Shown here: one piece after another, positions 46,336 through 55,906 of the stretch
Layout: every line of letters starts with the position of its first letter
Numbering within the stretch: the stretch's first letter is position 1
Assembly (NCBI GenBank): GCA_902554885.1
Contig: CACDPV010000001.1
Span: 102,160-166,159, forward strand
Direction: 5' to 3'
DNA: 64,000 nt
Source of the DNA: Paracoccaceae bacterium
Lineage (GTDB): Bacteria > Pseudomonadota > Alphaproteobacteria > Rhodobacterales > Rhodobacteraceae
Notes under the pieces: model-generated
Told to the model about the DNA's origin: nothing
Databases searched by the model: none
The model's input: only the letters and a program-made list of their open reading frames with translations
Translations under genes and position numbers: made by a program

Positions 46336-47112
46336 ATGCGGGCACTAGTTACTGGTGGAGCTAAAAGGTTAGGTCGTGAGATCTCAGTCTATCTTGCAAA
46401 TCGTGGATATGATGTGGCTGTACACTATAATAGTTCGAAAAATGAGGCGCTTGATGTGGCTAAGGAAATAAATAGCCAAGGCCGATTGTCTGAGTGTTTG
46501 AAATGCGATTTACTAATAGAGGATCAGGTTAAGGCTTTAGTGCCGTTGGCATCTGAGGCCCTTGGGGGTCCAATCTCGATGTTGGTTAATAACGCTTCAA
46601 TATTTGAACATGACAGTTTTGATGATGCCACCCGTGCTAGTTGGGATCGTCACATGGAAAGTAATTTAAGAGCTCCGTTTGTACTAACACAGGCATTCTC
46701 CAAGCAATCTCCTAGTCCAATTTTGGACAAAAAAAATGAGCCAATCTCACAAGGATTAGTGCTTAATATGATTGATCAGAGGGTTAAGAAGTTAACTCCA
46801 GATTTTGCAAGCTATACAATTGCAAAGATGGGCTTATGGGCAATGACTCAGACCGCTGCCAGGGCCCTTGCTCCTAATATTAGGGTCAATGCGATTGGTC
46901 CTGGACCTACTTTGATCGGTGCTCGTCAAAAAGAGTATCACTTTGATGGACAGAGAAAAAATACTGTTTTAGAGCGGGGGGCTAATCCAGAAGATATAAC
47001 TTCTGCTGTCGGTTATTTCATTGATGCTAGAAGCGTTACTGGGCAGCTTCTGTGCGTTGATGGTGGTCAGCACCTAGGCTGGAAAACGCCAGATATTCAA
47101 GGTGTTGAGTAG
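46336..47112 (+). CDS. SDR family oxidoreductase, pteridine reductase (FolM)-like
   Basis: A 258-residue SDR. Its cofactor loop is TGGAKRLG (6-13), matching the TGxxxRxG form that sets pteridine reductases (PTR1/FolM) apart from ordinary SDRs. The active site is SYTIAKMG with Tyr and Lys, and the NAIGPGPTL segment follows. A dihydromonapterin or dihydrofolate reductase role is therefore likely. It is in line with the exchanger gene (15-base gap), and uvrC lies 312 bases downstream. Confidence 0.82.
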   Translation: MRALVTGGAKRLGREISVYLANRGYDVAVHYNSSKNEALDVAKEINSQGRLSECLKCDLLIEDQVKALVPLASEALGGPISMLVNNASIFEHDSFDDATRASWDRHMESNLRAPFVLTQAFSKQSPSPILDKKNEPISQGLVLNMIDQRVKKLTPDFASYTIAKMGLWAMTQTAARALAPNIRVNAIGPGPTLIGARQKEYHFDGQRKNTVLERGANPEDITSAVGYFIDARSVTGQLLCVDGGQHLGWKTPDIQGVE

Positions 47113-47424
47113 TTTATAACTTGATTAAGGCTGATAGTTTTACACTATGGCGATTTAAATAGAGCACTCTCAAGCAAAAATGTAATAAATTCAGTTATTT
47201 GTTTAAGGGGTAAAAAATAAATCAAATAAAAACAATAGGTTAATATTTTGCCTAAATTTTAGGCAAACCAGTGAAGCACCCAAAATATAACAAAAAATTC
47301 CCATTTTGGAAAAGTTATCTTCAGGTTTATCCACAGGAGTAGTGGAAATGTTTGCTCTTGAATATTTGGTGCTATCATTGCAGCCATTACAGAATCAATC
47401 TTACTAATTTAAAATCTACCTAAA
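47113..47424. other. 312-base gap upstream of uvrC
   Basis: AT-rich spacer with no coding frame. It holds a perfect 21-base dyad (47247-47267), a perfect DnaA-box-like TTATCCACA (47327-47335) and a near-match TTATCTTCA (47315-47323). It probably contains the 3' end signals of the SDR gene and the promoter of uvrC. Confidence 0.5.
47247..47267. promoter_or_regulatory. perfect 21-base dyad upstream of uvrC
   Basis: TTTGCCTAAA and TTTAGGCAAA are perfect inverted arms around a single T. It lies 158-178 bases before uvrC and 135 bases after the SDR stop. A T run is missing on both sides, so a protein-binding operator is somewhat likelier than a terminator. Confidence 0.5.
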
Positions 47425-49284
47425 ATGAATCTTTCGCAACGACTTTCTGGCTATGAGTTAATACACTCTTACTTAAAAACTTTAGATAGTTCTTCAGGTG
47501 TTTATCGTATGCTTGATGATCAAAAGAGGGTGCTTTATGTTGGGAAGGCTCGAAATCTAAAGAATAGAGTTTCGAACTATTCCCGTTATTCGCCTAGTCA
47601 CTCATCTAGAATTACTCGAATGATTTCTGAGACTAGGTCTATGATGTTTTTAACGACCATTACAGAAACTGAAGCACTTCTGCTTGAACAGAATCTTATT
47701 AAACAATTGAAACCTAAATACAATGTTCTGCTTAGGGATGATAAATCATTTCCATATATTTTCATGTCTAACGAACATGAATTTCCAAGACTAGAAAAGC
47801 ACCGTGGCGCAAAAAATAAAACTGGTCGTTATTATGGCCCATTTGCGAGTGCTGGAGCAGTCAATAGAACCTTAAATACTTTGCAAAAGGTTTTTTTGCT
47901 GCGTTCTTGTAGTGACAAAGAAGTTGAAGCTGGTGATAGACCTTGCTTGAACTACCACTTAAAGCGTTGTTCAGGTCCATGTGGCAGAAAAATCAATAAA
48001 GAAGATTACAAGCTACTAGTAAACGCTGCAGATGATTTTTTAACGGGTAAATCTAACAAGGTTCAGGAAACGCTTTCATTACAGATGAAGCAGGCCTCTG
48101 AGGAAATGGAATTTGAACTTGCGGCTTCGCTACGTGATCGTATTCGTGCGCTAGCGCAAGTACAGAGCAATCAAGGTATAAATCCAAGGACAGTTTCAGA
48201 GGCGGATGTAATTTCACTCCATCTTGATGCGGGTCAAGCTTGTGTTCAAGTTTTCTTCATCCGCGCAAATCAAAATTGGGGTAATGTCGATTTTTATCCC
48301 CGCGTAAGCTCGGATATGTCTCATGATGAAGTTCTCGAAGCATTCATGGGCCAATTTTATTCAACTAAAGATCCTGCTAGACTAATTATTTTATCCCATG
48401 ACATGGAAAATCTTAATCTTATGAAAGACCTGCTAAGTAAGAAATTAGGTCGCAAGGTGGAGATAGCCATACCGCAAAGGGGTGAACGCTTCGATTTGAT
48501 GGTCAGTGCTTTGCGAAATGCTAAAGAAAGCTTAGCACGAAAATTGGCAAATACAGTTTCTCAGCAGAAACTGTTAAACGGATTAGCCGCAGCTTTCAGT
48601 ATGGCAACTCCGCCCAAAAGAATTGAGGTTTATGATAATTCCCATATTCAGGGTGAATTTGCTGTAGGAGCAATGATTGCGTCCGGACCCGAGGGCTTTA
48701 TGAAAAACAGTTATCGAAAATTTAATATTATTGGTGAAAACCTAACGCGGGGTGATGACTTTGGAATGATGAGAGAAGTTCTTGCTCGACGTTTCAAGCG
48801 TTTGTTGAAAGAAGACCCTCACAGGAAAGAAGAGCAATGGCCAGATCTTTTGTTGATTGACGGTGGCGCCGGCCATGTCTCGGCTGTTTCTCAGATTATG
48901 AAAGATTTTGGAATAGAAGATATTGCGATGGTTGGCGTTGCAAAAGGTGTAGACAGGAATCATGGAAAAGAAGAATTTCATATCGCTGGGCGGCGCCCTT
49001 TTGCACTCAGAAAAAATGACCCGGTGTTATATTTTGTGCAACGTTTGCGTGATGAGGCACACCGCTTTGCCATTGGCACACATAGGGCGAAGCGTTCCAA
49101 AGCTATTTCTGCTTCTCCGTTGGATGAGATCCCAGGAGTTGGGTCATCTCGTAAAAGATCACTCCTATTGCATTTTGGATCAGCCAAAGGTGTCAAACGC
49201 GCGCATTTATCTGATTTAAAGTCAGTCGAAGGTATCTCATCTGCTTTGGCGGAACGTATCTACAATTATTTTAACGAAAGCTAA
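47425..49284 (+). CDS. uvrC: excinuclease ABC subunit C
   Basis: A 619-residue nucleotide-excision-repair nuclease. The N-terminal GIY-YIG domain has SGVYRMLDDQKRVLYVGKARNLKNRV (20-45). A cysteine cluster region (RPCLNYHLKRCSGPC) follows, then the UVR motif (EEMEFELAASLRDRIRAL) that binds UvrB. The RNase H-like nuclease has EVYDNSHIQGEFAVGAMI and DLLLIDGG with its acidic residues. The C-terminus is a helix-hairpin-helix pair (DEIPGVGSSRKRSLL, SVEGISSALAERI). Its end overlaps the convergent P1 peptidase gene by 14 bases. Confidence 0.96.
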   Translation: MNLSQRLSGYELIHSYLKTLDSSSGVYRMLDDQKRVLYVGKARNLKNRVSNYSRYSPSHSSRITRMISETRSMMFLTTITETEALLLEQNLIKQLKPKYNVLLRDDKSFPYIFMSNEHEFPRLEKHRGAKNKTGRYYGPFASAGAVNRTLNTLQKVFLLRSCSDKEVEAGDRPCLNYHLKRCSGPCGRKINKEDYKLLVNAADDFLTGKSNKVQETLSLQMKQASEEMEFELAASLRDRIRALAQVQSNQGINPRTVSEADVISLHLDAGQACVQVFFIRANQNWGNVDFYPRVSSDMSHDEVLEAFMGQFYSTKDPARLIILSHDMENLNLMKDLLSKKLGRKVEIAIPQRGERFDLMVSALRNAKESLARKLANTVSQQKLLNGLAAAFSMATPPKRIEVYDNSHIQGEFAVGAMIASGPEGFMKNSYRKFNIIGENLTRGDDFGMMREVLARRFKRLLKEDPHRKEEQWPDLLLIDGGAGHVSAVSQIMKDFGIEDIAMVGVAKGVDRNHGKEEFHIAGRRPFALRKNDPVLYFVQRLRDEAHRFAIGTHRAKRSKAISASPLDEIPGVGSSRKRSLLLHFGSAKGVKRAHLSDLKSVEGISSALAERIYNYFNES

Positions 49285-50293
49285 CTTTTTTGTACTTTTC
49301 TTGGAAACAGTTCAAGGTATCGTTCGCCTTTGAAGAAGCATGGTATATTGCACGAGCTATCGCTCTAGACATTGTAACACTAGATAAATGACAAAGCTCA
49401 GCAAAATCCTCATTGGAATGAGCTGTTTCTATTTCGTCCGTGCTGACAGCAAAGATCAGATCTCCATCATAAGGTAAGTGGGCTGGCAGTATTGCTCTAG
49501 AAAAACCGTCATGTGCTGAGGTTGCAATACGCTTTGCTTCAGACTTGGTAATCCTAGCATTAGTGGCAACGATACCTATTGTTGAGTTAGCCCCCTCTTT
49601 AATCGAGTTTACCTTACTATATTGTAGCATAGAACCTGGGATAGCATTCACAGGAGCTCCATACCCACCAAACTCATTTTCAAGTTCAAAAGGAGCGGCC
49701 CAAAATTTTCCTGAGATTGGGTCAACCACATTTCCCAATGCATTAACGACGACTAAAGCGCCAACGATTGTTCCGTTGCTTAATATTGTGGACGCCGACC
49801 CTAATCCACCTTTCAACTGGCCGGTTGTGGCTCCAAAGCCCGCTCCAGAGCTACCTAAATGGAAATTTTCTGCTGCATTTTCAATCGCTTTTCTGCCTAA
49901 TTTCGGATAAGGGTTTTCATCCCAGTTTTTATTTCCGCCATTGCGTAAATCAAAGATAATTGCGGTAGGAGCTATCGGTACATTGATGGGGCCCATGGCA
50001 AAGCCTTCGCCTCTTTCGCGTAAATATTCCATTACACCGTTAGTCGCGTCCAAGCCAAAGGCAGATCCTCCTGAAAGGACAACAGCATTAATCCCGTGCA
50101 CTGTTTTGTCTGGCTCGAGCAAATCTGTCTCTCTAGTGCCTGGTGCACCTCCCATCACGCAATATGATGCTGTCATTGGGCTTGAACTCGTCAAAATGCT
50201 AACACCTGATTTAAGAATATGCTCCTCTGAATTTCCAACAAGTAATCCTGGCACATCAGTGATTAAGTTTCTGGGACCCGATTTCAAGGTCAT
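49271..50293 (-). CDS. P1 family peptidase / aminopeptidase-amidase (DmpA/NylC-like)
   Basis: A 340-residue member of the P1 (DmpA) family, self-cleaving N-terminal-nucleophile-like hydrolases that act on D-amino-acid or beta-amino-acid peptides and other amides. Features are ITDVPGLLVGN near the start, NAVVLSGGSAFGLDATNGVMEYL (about 70-92), and the conserved GIVATNARITKSEAKRIATSAHDGFSRAILP stretch (about 247-277). It is the last gene of a seven-gene operon with a peptide importer. The start overlaps the SDR upstream by 4 bases. Confidence 0.82.
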   Translation of the reverse strand: MTLKSGPRNLITDVPGLLVGNSEEHILKSGVSILTSSSPMTASYCVMGGAPGTRETDLLEPDKTVHGINAVVLSGGSAFGLDATNGVMEYLRERGEGFAMGPINVPIAPTAIIFDLRNGGNKNWDENPYPKLGRKAIENAAENFHLGSSGAGFGATTGQLKGGLGSASTILSNGTIVGALVVVNALGNVVDPISGKFWAAPFELENEFGGYGAPVNAIPGSMLQYSKVNSIKEGANSTIGIVATNARITKSEAKRIATSAHDGFSRAILPAHLPYDGDLIFAVSTDEIETAHSNEDFAELCHLSSVTMSRAIARAIYHASSKANDTLNCFQEKYKKVSFR

Positions 50294-51036
50294 ATGCAGC
50301 GCCCTCCATCAACCTCTAGGCAAACGCCAGTTATCATTGATGCTTCATTAGAGCAAAGAAAACAGGCGGCATTTCCCATATCCTCCGGGGTTGAAAATCT
50401 TCCGATTGGTATAGTTGCCAGAAATTTAGATCGCATAATGGGAGTATCTTCACCCATGAAGGTAGCTAAAAGTGGGGTCTCGCCTGCCACAGGGTTAATT
50501 GCATTTACCCTAATGCCATGAGGAGCTAACTCAATAGCCATGGTTTTTGTTGCTGTATTCATCCACCCTTTAGATGCATTATACCAATTTAAGTTCGGCC
50601 GAGGTGAAACGCCTGCGGTGGAAGCAACATTTAAAAAAACACCAGACTTTTTCTTTTTCATATCTGGAACAAACGAGCGGGCCATTAGGTAAACAGATTT
50701 ACAATTCACTAAAAATACCCTGTCGAAATCGTCTTCTACAATATTTTCTAAAGTATCAGGTGTATGCGTAATTCCTGCATTATTTATAATGATGTCGGGT
50801 ATGCCAAAATGCGACAGAGAAAAATCTCTCAACTTAGTTACGGACCCACTATTTGAAACGTCGACAGGAAATGAATGAGCGCGCTCACCAAGATCTACAG
50901 CTGCTTTATTCGCCATTTTTTCATTGATGTCTGCAACAATCACCTCAGCGCCCTCTTGTATAAATTTTTTTGCAATGCCGGCACCAAATCCAGAGGCAGC
51001 TCCAGTGATTATTGCTTTTTTGTTTTCTAACCTCAT
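50290..51036 (-). CDS. SDR family oxidoreductase in the importer operon
   Basis: A 248-residue classical SDR with TGAASGFGAGIA (11-22), NNAGITH near 86, a catalytic Ser in VASTAGVS, and WYNASKGW with the Tyr-Lys pair. DIN after the second strand (VIVADINE) suggests NAD preference. It is co-transcribed with an aldehyde dehydrogenase (9-base gap) and P1 peptidase (4-base overlap), so it probably oxidises an alcohol that the aldehyde dehydrogenase then finishes, or reduces a related intermediate (inference). Confidence 0.85.
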   Translation of the reverse strand: MRLENKKAIITGAASGFGAGIAKKFIQEGAEVIVADINEKMANKAAVDLGERAHSFPVDVSNSGSVTKLRDFSLSHFGIPDIIINNAGITHTPDTLENIVEDDFDRVFLVNCKSVYLMARSFVPDMKKKKSGVFLNVASTAGVSPRPNLNWYNASKGWMNTATKTMAIELAPHGIRVNAINPVAGETPLLATFMGEDTPIMRSKFLATIPIGRFSTPEDMGNAACFLCSNEASMITGVCLEVDGGRCI

Positions 51037-51045
51037 CTAAATTTC

Positions 51046-52482
51046 CTAACCATGATAATGGGCTACGGTTTTAAGTGTTGTAAATCCAAACATCGCCTCG
51101 AACCCCTTTTCACGTCCATGACCTGATAAGCCGCGTCCGCCGAATGGAAGCTCGACACCTCCTCCTGCGCCATAGTTATTAATGAAAACTTGACCAGATC
51201 TTAATCTTTGAGCCATTCTCATTTGTCGTGATCCATCTTGAGTCCAAACTGATGCGACTAAGCCGAAGCCGGTGCCATTTGCAATCTCAATTGCATGATC
51301 TTCATCCTCGAAAGGTATAATAATCTGGACTGGTCCAAATATTTCATTTTGGGCCAAACTGTGATCGGTAGGGACGTCTACAAAGAGATGTGGTAAACAG
51401 TAAAAGCCATCATTATTTATGTCCGCATTGAATTTGCCTTTGGCTGCCAATTCTAGATCTGTGCCTTGTCGAATATAGTCTGAAACGATTTCATGCTGTT
51501 GTTTTGAAATCAGAGGCCCAATATCTAAATCATCCATTGCTGCTCCAACTAGAAGCATTTTATATTTTTCAGTCATCATAGATACGACTTTTGCATAATT
51601 TTCTCGCTGTACTAGGATGCGGCTTGAGGCTGAACAGGTTTGTCCCGCGTTTTGGATTCCTGCATTAACCAAGAACGGCAATGCTGCATCTAGGTCTGCA
51701 TCATTAAATACAATTTGGGGAGATTTTCCTCCAAGTTCTAAAGTTACTGGCACAACATTTTGGGCAGCCGATTGTTGAACCTTAATACCGGTAGATACTG
51801 ATCCGGTGAAGCTTATATGATCTATACCGCTGTGTTGGCTAAGGTATGCGCCTGTATCTCCTGAACCCGTTACAATATTTAAAACCCCATCAGGGAGGCC
51901 AGCTTCTCTTGTTAAAGCCCCAAAGGCAAGTGCAGTAAGGCAGGCTTCTGCAGCGGGTTTTAGAATGCATGTATTCCCGGTTGCAAGGGCTGCTCCCACA
52001 GATCGTCCAATGATTTGCATTGGGTAGTTCCATGGAATTATATGCGCGCATACCCCATGAGGCTCTCGTAAAGTGTAAACTGTATAATCTTGAAGGTATG
52101 GTATCGTATCACCATGAAGTTTATCCGCCGCACCAGCATAGAATTCCATATAACGAGCTAAGGCCTTAACGTCTGCTCTAGCTTGCTTCAGTGGCTTGCC
52201 AACATCAGTGGCTTCCAAGCGTGCAAGCAAGTCAATATTTTCCTCGATTAAACGCCCAAGTTTGGTTAAGATAGTACTTCGTTCCCGAGCAGTTATATTG
52301 TTCCAAGTATTCTCGAGAGTATCTCTGGCCACTCTGACTGCGTCATTTACATGATCACCACCTGCTGCAGACACTTGTCCAATGACATCTCCAGTTGATG
52401 GATTAATAAGATCTAATTCCACATCGGAGCAGACCCACTCCCCATTTATTAAGAAGTGTTTATTTGGAAAATCTATAGTCAT
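51046..52482 (-). CDS. aldehyde dehydrogenase family protein
   Basis: A 478-residue NAD(P)-dependent aldehyde dehydrogenase. It has IIPWNYP, FTGSVSTG, the ELGGKSPQIVFNDADLD motif with the general base, and GQTCSASSR with the catalytic Cys. Near the end is GAGGGVELPFGGRGLSGHGREKG. It resembles betaine-aldehyde or gamma-aminobutyraldehyde dehydrogenases, but the substrate cannot be fixed. It follows the importer ATPase after 15 bases. Confidence 0.87.
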   Translation of the reverse strand: MTIDFPNKHFLINGEWVCSDVELDLINPSTGDVIGQVSAAGGDHVNDAVRVARDTLENTWNNITARERSTILTKLGRLIEENIDLLARLEATDVGKPLKQARADVKALARYMEFYAGAADKLHGDTIPYLQDYTVYTLREPHGVCAHIIPWNYPMQIIGRSVGAALATGNTCILKPAAEACLTALAFGALTREAGLPDGVLNIVTGSGDTGAYLSQHSGIDHISFTGSVSTGIKVQQSAAQNVVPVTLELGGKSPQIVFNDADLDAALPFLVNAGIQNAGQTCSASSRILVQRENYAKVVSMMTEKYKMLLVGAAMDDLDIGPLISKQQHEIVSDYIRQGTDLELAAKGKFNADINNDGFYCLPHLFVDVPTDHSLAQNEIFGPVQIIIPFEDEDHAIEIANGTGFGLVASVWTQDGSRQMRMAQRLRSGQVFINNYGAGGGVELPFGGRGLSGHGREKGFEAMFGFTTLKTVAHYHG

Positions 52483-52497
52483 AATTTATCCCTTTTA

Positions 52498-54081
52498 TTA
52501 AGCATGCAAAAAATTAGGAAATTTTGGTGCAGCATTAATAAGCGATAGAGTATACTCATTTTTTGGATCACGCAAAATATGCTTAGTTTGTCCTCTTTCA
52601 ACAATTTTTCCATTCTTCATCACTAGGCAGTTCTCAGTGATATTTTCGATTACAGTGAGATCATGACTTATAAACAAATATGATAGTCCATAGCGTTCAG
52701 TTAAATCTGAAATTAGTTTTAAAATTTGGCTTCTGATTGATACATCTAGGGCAGAGACGGCTTCGTCAAAAATTATAAGTTTAGGTTTAATTACAAGTGC
52801 TCGGGCTATTGCTATGCGCTGTCTCTGACCGCCTGAGAATTCATGAATATACTTCTCTATGCTTTCTGACGATAGCCCAACTTCTTTAAGCATTTTTTGG
52901 GCAATAATTTTTTGTTCAGTTTCGGGAGGAGCTTCCCTCCCTAATGTAAAAAAAGGTTCTGTTATCAAACGTCCAATTTTTTGCCGGGGGTTGAAAGATC
53001 CGTAGGGGTCTTGGAAAACCACTTGTATATTTTTTTTAAAACTATTGGCGTATTTTGAGACTTCCTGACCTTCAAATTTAATGTAGCCGGAGCTGGCTGA
53101 TTGCAATCCTAGAATGGTTCGCGTCAAAGTTGATTTTCCGCAGCCAGACTCCCCAACCAACCCTAGGCGTTCTCCTTTTCTGATATCGAGTGAGACATTA
53201 CTGACAGCTTCTACAGATTTACCTTTTGAAAAAATTCCTCTCTCATGGGACCTATAGTTGACCGATACAGCACGTACTTCTAGCAGTTTTTCTTTACTGA
53301 GATTTGTCTCTCTAAAACTAACTTGTTTGCTGGATGCTGAAAATAATTTTTTTGTGTATGGGTGAGAAAGATCTCTGAAAACCTTTTTAGGCTGCCCTTG
53401 ATCAACTAAAATACCCTCTCTCATTAGGAGTAAGTAATTAGAAATATTTGCAACAATGGCCAAATCGTGCGTAATGAGAATGATGCTTATACCATCTTTC
53501 TCAGCAAACTCCTGTATCAGATTTAGGATTTTTGATTGTGTTGTTACATCTAAAGCAGTTGTTGGCTCATCTGCTATTAAAATGCTCGGTTCCAAGCAAA
53601 TGGCCATAGCAATGACAACACGCTGACGCTGGCCTCCCGATAATTGATGGGGGAAACGTGAAGGATTTATGTCCCTCAATCCAACCCGATCCATCGCTTT
53701 ACGAACACGATTTTTTAATTCGTTCGGGGCACAGGCTTTATGTTGAATTAATGTCTCAGAAATTTGTTTTCCTATGCTTTGAACAGGATTTAGAGCCGTC
53801 ATTGGTTCTTGAAAAACCATACTTATCTTTTTACCCCTCAGCTTGCAAAAGTTAGGTTCTGATATTTTATTAAGGTCCTTTCCTTCAAAGTTAATTATAC
53901 CCTCTTTTTTTGAACCGTGCGGTAAGAGACCCATTAGAGCTAAAGCAGAAATTGATTTTCCAGAGCCACTTTCTCCAGTAAGAGCCAGAATTTCACCAGC
54001 CCTAAGATTAAAAGAAACATTTTTAATTATGGGTTGCTCATGGATAGAGACAGAAAGATTTTTTACGGAGAGAAGCGTCAT
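52498..54081 (-). CDS. oligopeptide-type ABC importer, fused dual ATPase (DppD-DppF-like)
   Basis: A 527-residue protein with two complete ABC ATPase modules in one chain. The first has GESGSGKSISAL (Walker A, near 36), LSGGQRQR and ILIADEPTTALD; the second has GESGCGKSTLTR (near 310), FSGGQRQR and LIIFDEAVSALD. The PHGS...PYTKKLF and ENEYTLSLINAAP-type tails are typical of oligopeptide/dipeptide/nickel importers. Its start overlaps the permease by 4 bases. It powers the import of the same substrate as the binding protein upstream. Confidence 0.93.
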   Translation of the reverse strand: MTLLSVKNLSVSIHEQPIIKNVSFNLRAGEILALTGESGSGKSISALALMGLLPHGSKKEGIINFEGKDLNKISEPNFCKLRGKKISMVFQEPMTALNPVQSIGKQISETLIQHKACAPNELKNRVRKAMDRVGLRDINPSRFPHQLSGGQRQRVVIAMAICLEPSILIADEPTTALDVTTQSKILNLIQEFAEKDGISIILITHDLAIVANISNYLLLMREGILVDQGQPKKVFRDLSHPYTKKLFSASSKQVSFRETNLSKEKLLEVRAVSVNYRSHERGIFSKGKSVEAVSNVSLDIRKGERLGLVGESGCGKSTLTRTILGLQSASSGYIKFEGQEVSKYANSFKKNIQVVFQDPYGSFNPRQKIGRLITEPFFTLGREAPPETEQKIIAQKMLKEVGLSSESIEKYIHEFSGGQRQRIAIARALVIKPKLIIFDEAVSALDVSIRSQILKLISDLTERYGLSYLFISHDLTVIENITENCLVMKNGKIVERGQTKHILRDPKNEYTLSLINAAPKFPNFLHA

Positions 54082-54905
54082 TTTTTTATGCTTCCTCTCA
54101 GTTTGGGATCAAGGGCGTCACGCAGACCATCTCCCAAAAGGTTCAATCCTAACACTGTTAAAATAATTGCTATTCCTGGGACAATTGCCAACCTAGGTGC
54201 TAAAGAAACCATCGTTTGTGCATCTGCTAACATTCTTCCCCAACTAGGCGTAGGAGGCTGCGCACCCAAGCCTATGTAACTCAGTCCAGCCTCTGCAAGA
54301 ATGCCAAGTGAAAATTGAATAGTGGCTTGTACTATCAGTATGTGCATTAGGTTCGGCAGGATGTGTTCTATTGAAATTCGGAAACCAGTTTTTCCCGCAA
54401 CCTGAGCGGATAAAATAAATTCACGTTGCCAAAGGGATAGTGCGGCCGCCCGGGAAATACGGGCAAAAACTGGAATATTGAAAATTCCTATTGCAATTAT
54501 GGCATTAAATGCACTCGGTCCAGCTATCGCAGTGATTAGAATTGCAATTACTAAGCTTGGAAACGCAAATACCAAATCGTTAAATCGCATGACGCCGTCG
54601 TCTATGATACTGCCCCTGCAGGTCGCAGCGAATAATCCTAATGGGACACCAATGAGTATCCCGATCCCTACTGCTACAAATGCAACAGCAATTGATGTTC
54701 TAGCCCCTACCATTATCATAGTGAGCATATCCCGGCCAAAGTGATCTGTACCGAATGGGTGTGTCAAGCTTACAGACTTTAACCGGTTTGATATATTTAG
54801 CTCCGTGATATCGAATGGCTGCCAAAAAAAAGAAATAGTAGCCATAGCGAGTGGTGCCAAGCAAAACAAAATACCAAACTGTAAGCTTGTGCTTGGCCTT
54901 ATCAT
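54078..54905 (-). CDS. oligopeptide-type ABC importer permease (DppC-like)
   Basis: A 275-residue permease with an N-terminal helix (about 10-30), the THPFGTDHFGRDML segment typical of DppC/OppC, and about five further spans. The coupling-helix EAA-like region reads SAQVAGKTGFRISIEHILPNLMHILIVQ (about 158-185). The later AEAGLSYIGLGAQPPTPSWGRML is a family hallmark. It pairs with the DppB-like gene upstream, which it overlaps by 4 bases. Confidence 0.93.
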   Translation of the reverse strand: MIRPSTSLQFGILFCLAPLAMATISFFWQPFDITELNISNRLKSVSLTHPFGTDHFGRDMLTMIMVGARTSIAVAFVAVGIGILIGVPLGLFAATCRGSIIDDGVMRFNDLVFAFPSLVIAILITAIAGPSAFNAIIAIGIFNIPVFARISRAAALSLWQREFILSAQVAGKTGFRISIEHILPNLMHILIVQATIQFSLGILAEAGLSYIGLGAQPPTPSWGRMLADAQTMVSLAPRLAIVPGIAIILTVLGLNLLGDGLRDALDPKLRGSIKK

Positions 54906-55852
54906 ATACTGTCCTGTCGCAATCTTGGGTCGACCAGCATATAAGCGATATCTACGATAAAATTGACTAATATTACAGCAAAAACAAGAAGCATAACAAC
55001 ACTTTCGACCACGATTAAATCTCGCTGGGTTATAGCTTGAAATACGAGGCGTCCTAATCCTGGGAGGTAAAACACTTGCTCAATAATAATTGCACCTGCC
55101 AGCAAAAAAGAGAATTGAAGCCCAATTATAGTCAGGACGGGAATTAAGGCATTGCGGAGTGCATGTGCCCAGATCGTTTGCCATGAACTTAAGCCTTTAG
55201 CGCGCGCAGTGCGAATGTAATCTTCCCCAAGTGTTTCAATTAAGGCACTTCGCATAATACGAGACAATATGGCAGCTTGAGGCAGTGCAAGAGCAATTGC
55301 TGGCAGCGTTAGTGAGGCAATTCCGTTGAGCACGCCATTCTGCCATCCTGAGAACCCCCCTGCAGAAAACCACTGTAGTTTAATGGCGAATATTCCCACT
55401 AAAATTATTGCAAACCAGAAATTTGGAATTGCTATTCCAATTTGCGTTGCACTGATGACAGTAAAATCTCCAGCTTTTCCTCTTTTTGCAGCTGCATAGA
55501 TGCCAGTGGGTAGGGCAATGACGGTAGATAACAAAAGTGCATATAACGCTAATGGAAGTGAAACCCATAAACGGTCCCCCACCATTTCTGTGACGTTTGT
55601 TCTATATGTATAGGATATACCAAAATCGCCTGTAAGCATTCCGCTTATCCAGGCTAAATATCTACTTATTTTTGGTTGGTCTAGTCCCAGTTCGGCACGA
55701 AGAGCTGCGATAGTATCTGCTTGGGCGTTGATACCAAGCATGAAGCTTGCGGGGTCCCCTGGAGCAATCTCGACAAGGGAAAAAATAACAATCGACGCTA
55801 AGGCAAGACTTAATACAAATGTAAAAAGGCGTCTGAAAAAATAATTAATCAT
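54902..55852 (-). CDS. oligopeptide-type ABC importer permease (DppB-like)
   Basis: A 316-residue permease. N-terminal MINYFFRRLFTFVLSLALASI is the usual DppB start, followed by SLVEIAPGDPASFMLG and LGLDQPKISRYLAWISGMLTGDFGIS. The EAA loop is EDYIRTARAKGLSSWQTIWAHALRNALIP (about 214-242), then the end segment DIAYMLVDPRLR. I chose the ATG at 55852; an in-frame ATG at 55894 would add 14 residues unlike the family. The binding-protein gene lies 54 bases upstream. Confidence 0.93.
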   Translation of the reverse strand: MINYFFRRLFTFVLSLALASIVIFSLVEIAPGDPASFMLGINAQADTIAALRAELGLDQPKISRYLAWISGMLTGDFGISYTYRTNVTEMVGDRLWVSLPLALYALLLSTVIALPTGIYAAAKRGKAGDFTVISATQIGIAIPNFWFAIILVGIFAIKLQWFSAGGFSGWQNGVLNGIASLTLPAIALALPQAAILSRIMRSALIETLGEDYIRTARAKGLSSWQTIWAHALRNALIPVLTIIGLQFSFLLAGAIIIEQVFYLPGLGRLVFQAITQRDLIVVESVVMLLVFAVILVNFIVDIAYMLVDPRLRQDSI

Positions 55853-55906
55853 AAATATGCCAGTTAAATTATGCCCCCCACAAATGGGGGACATAGAGTT
55901 TAAAAT

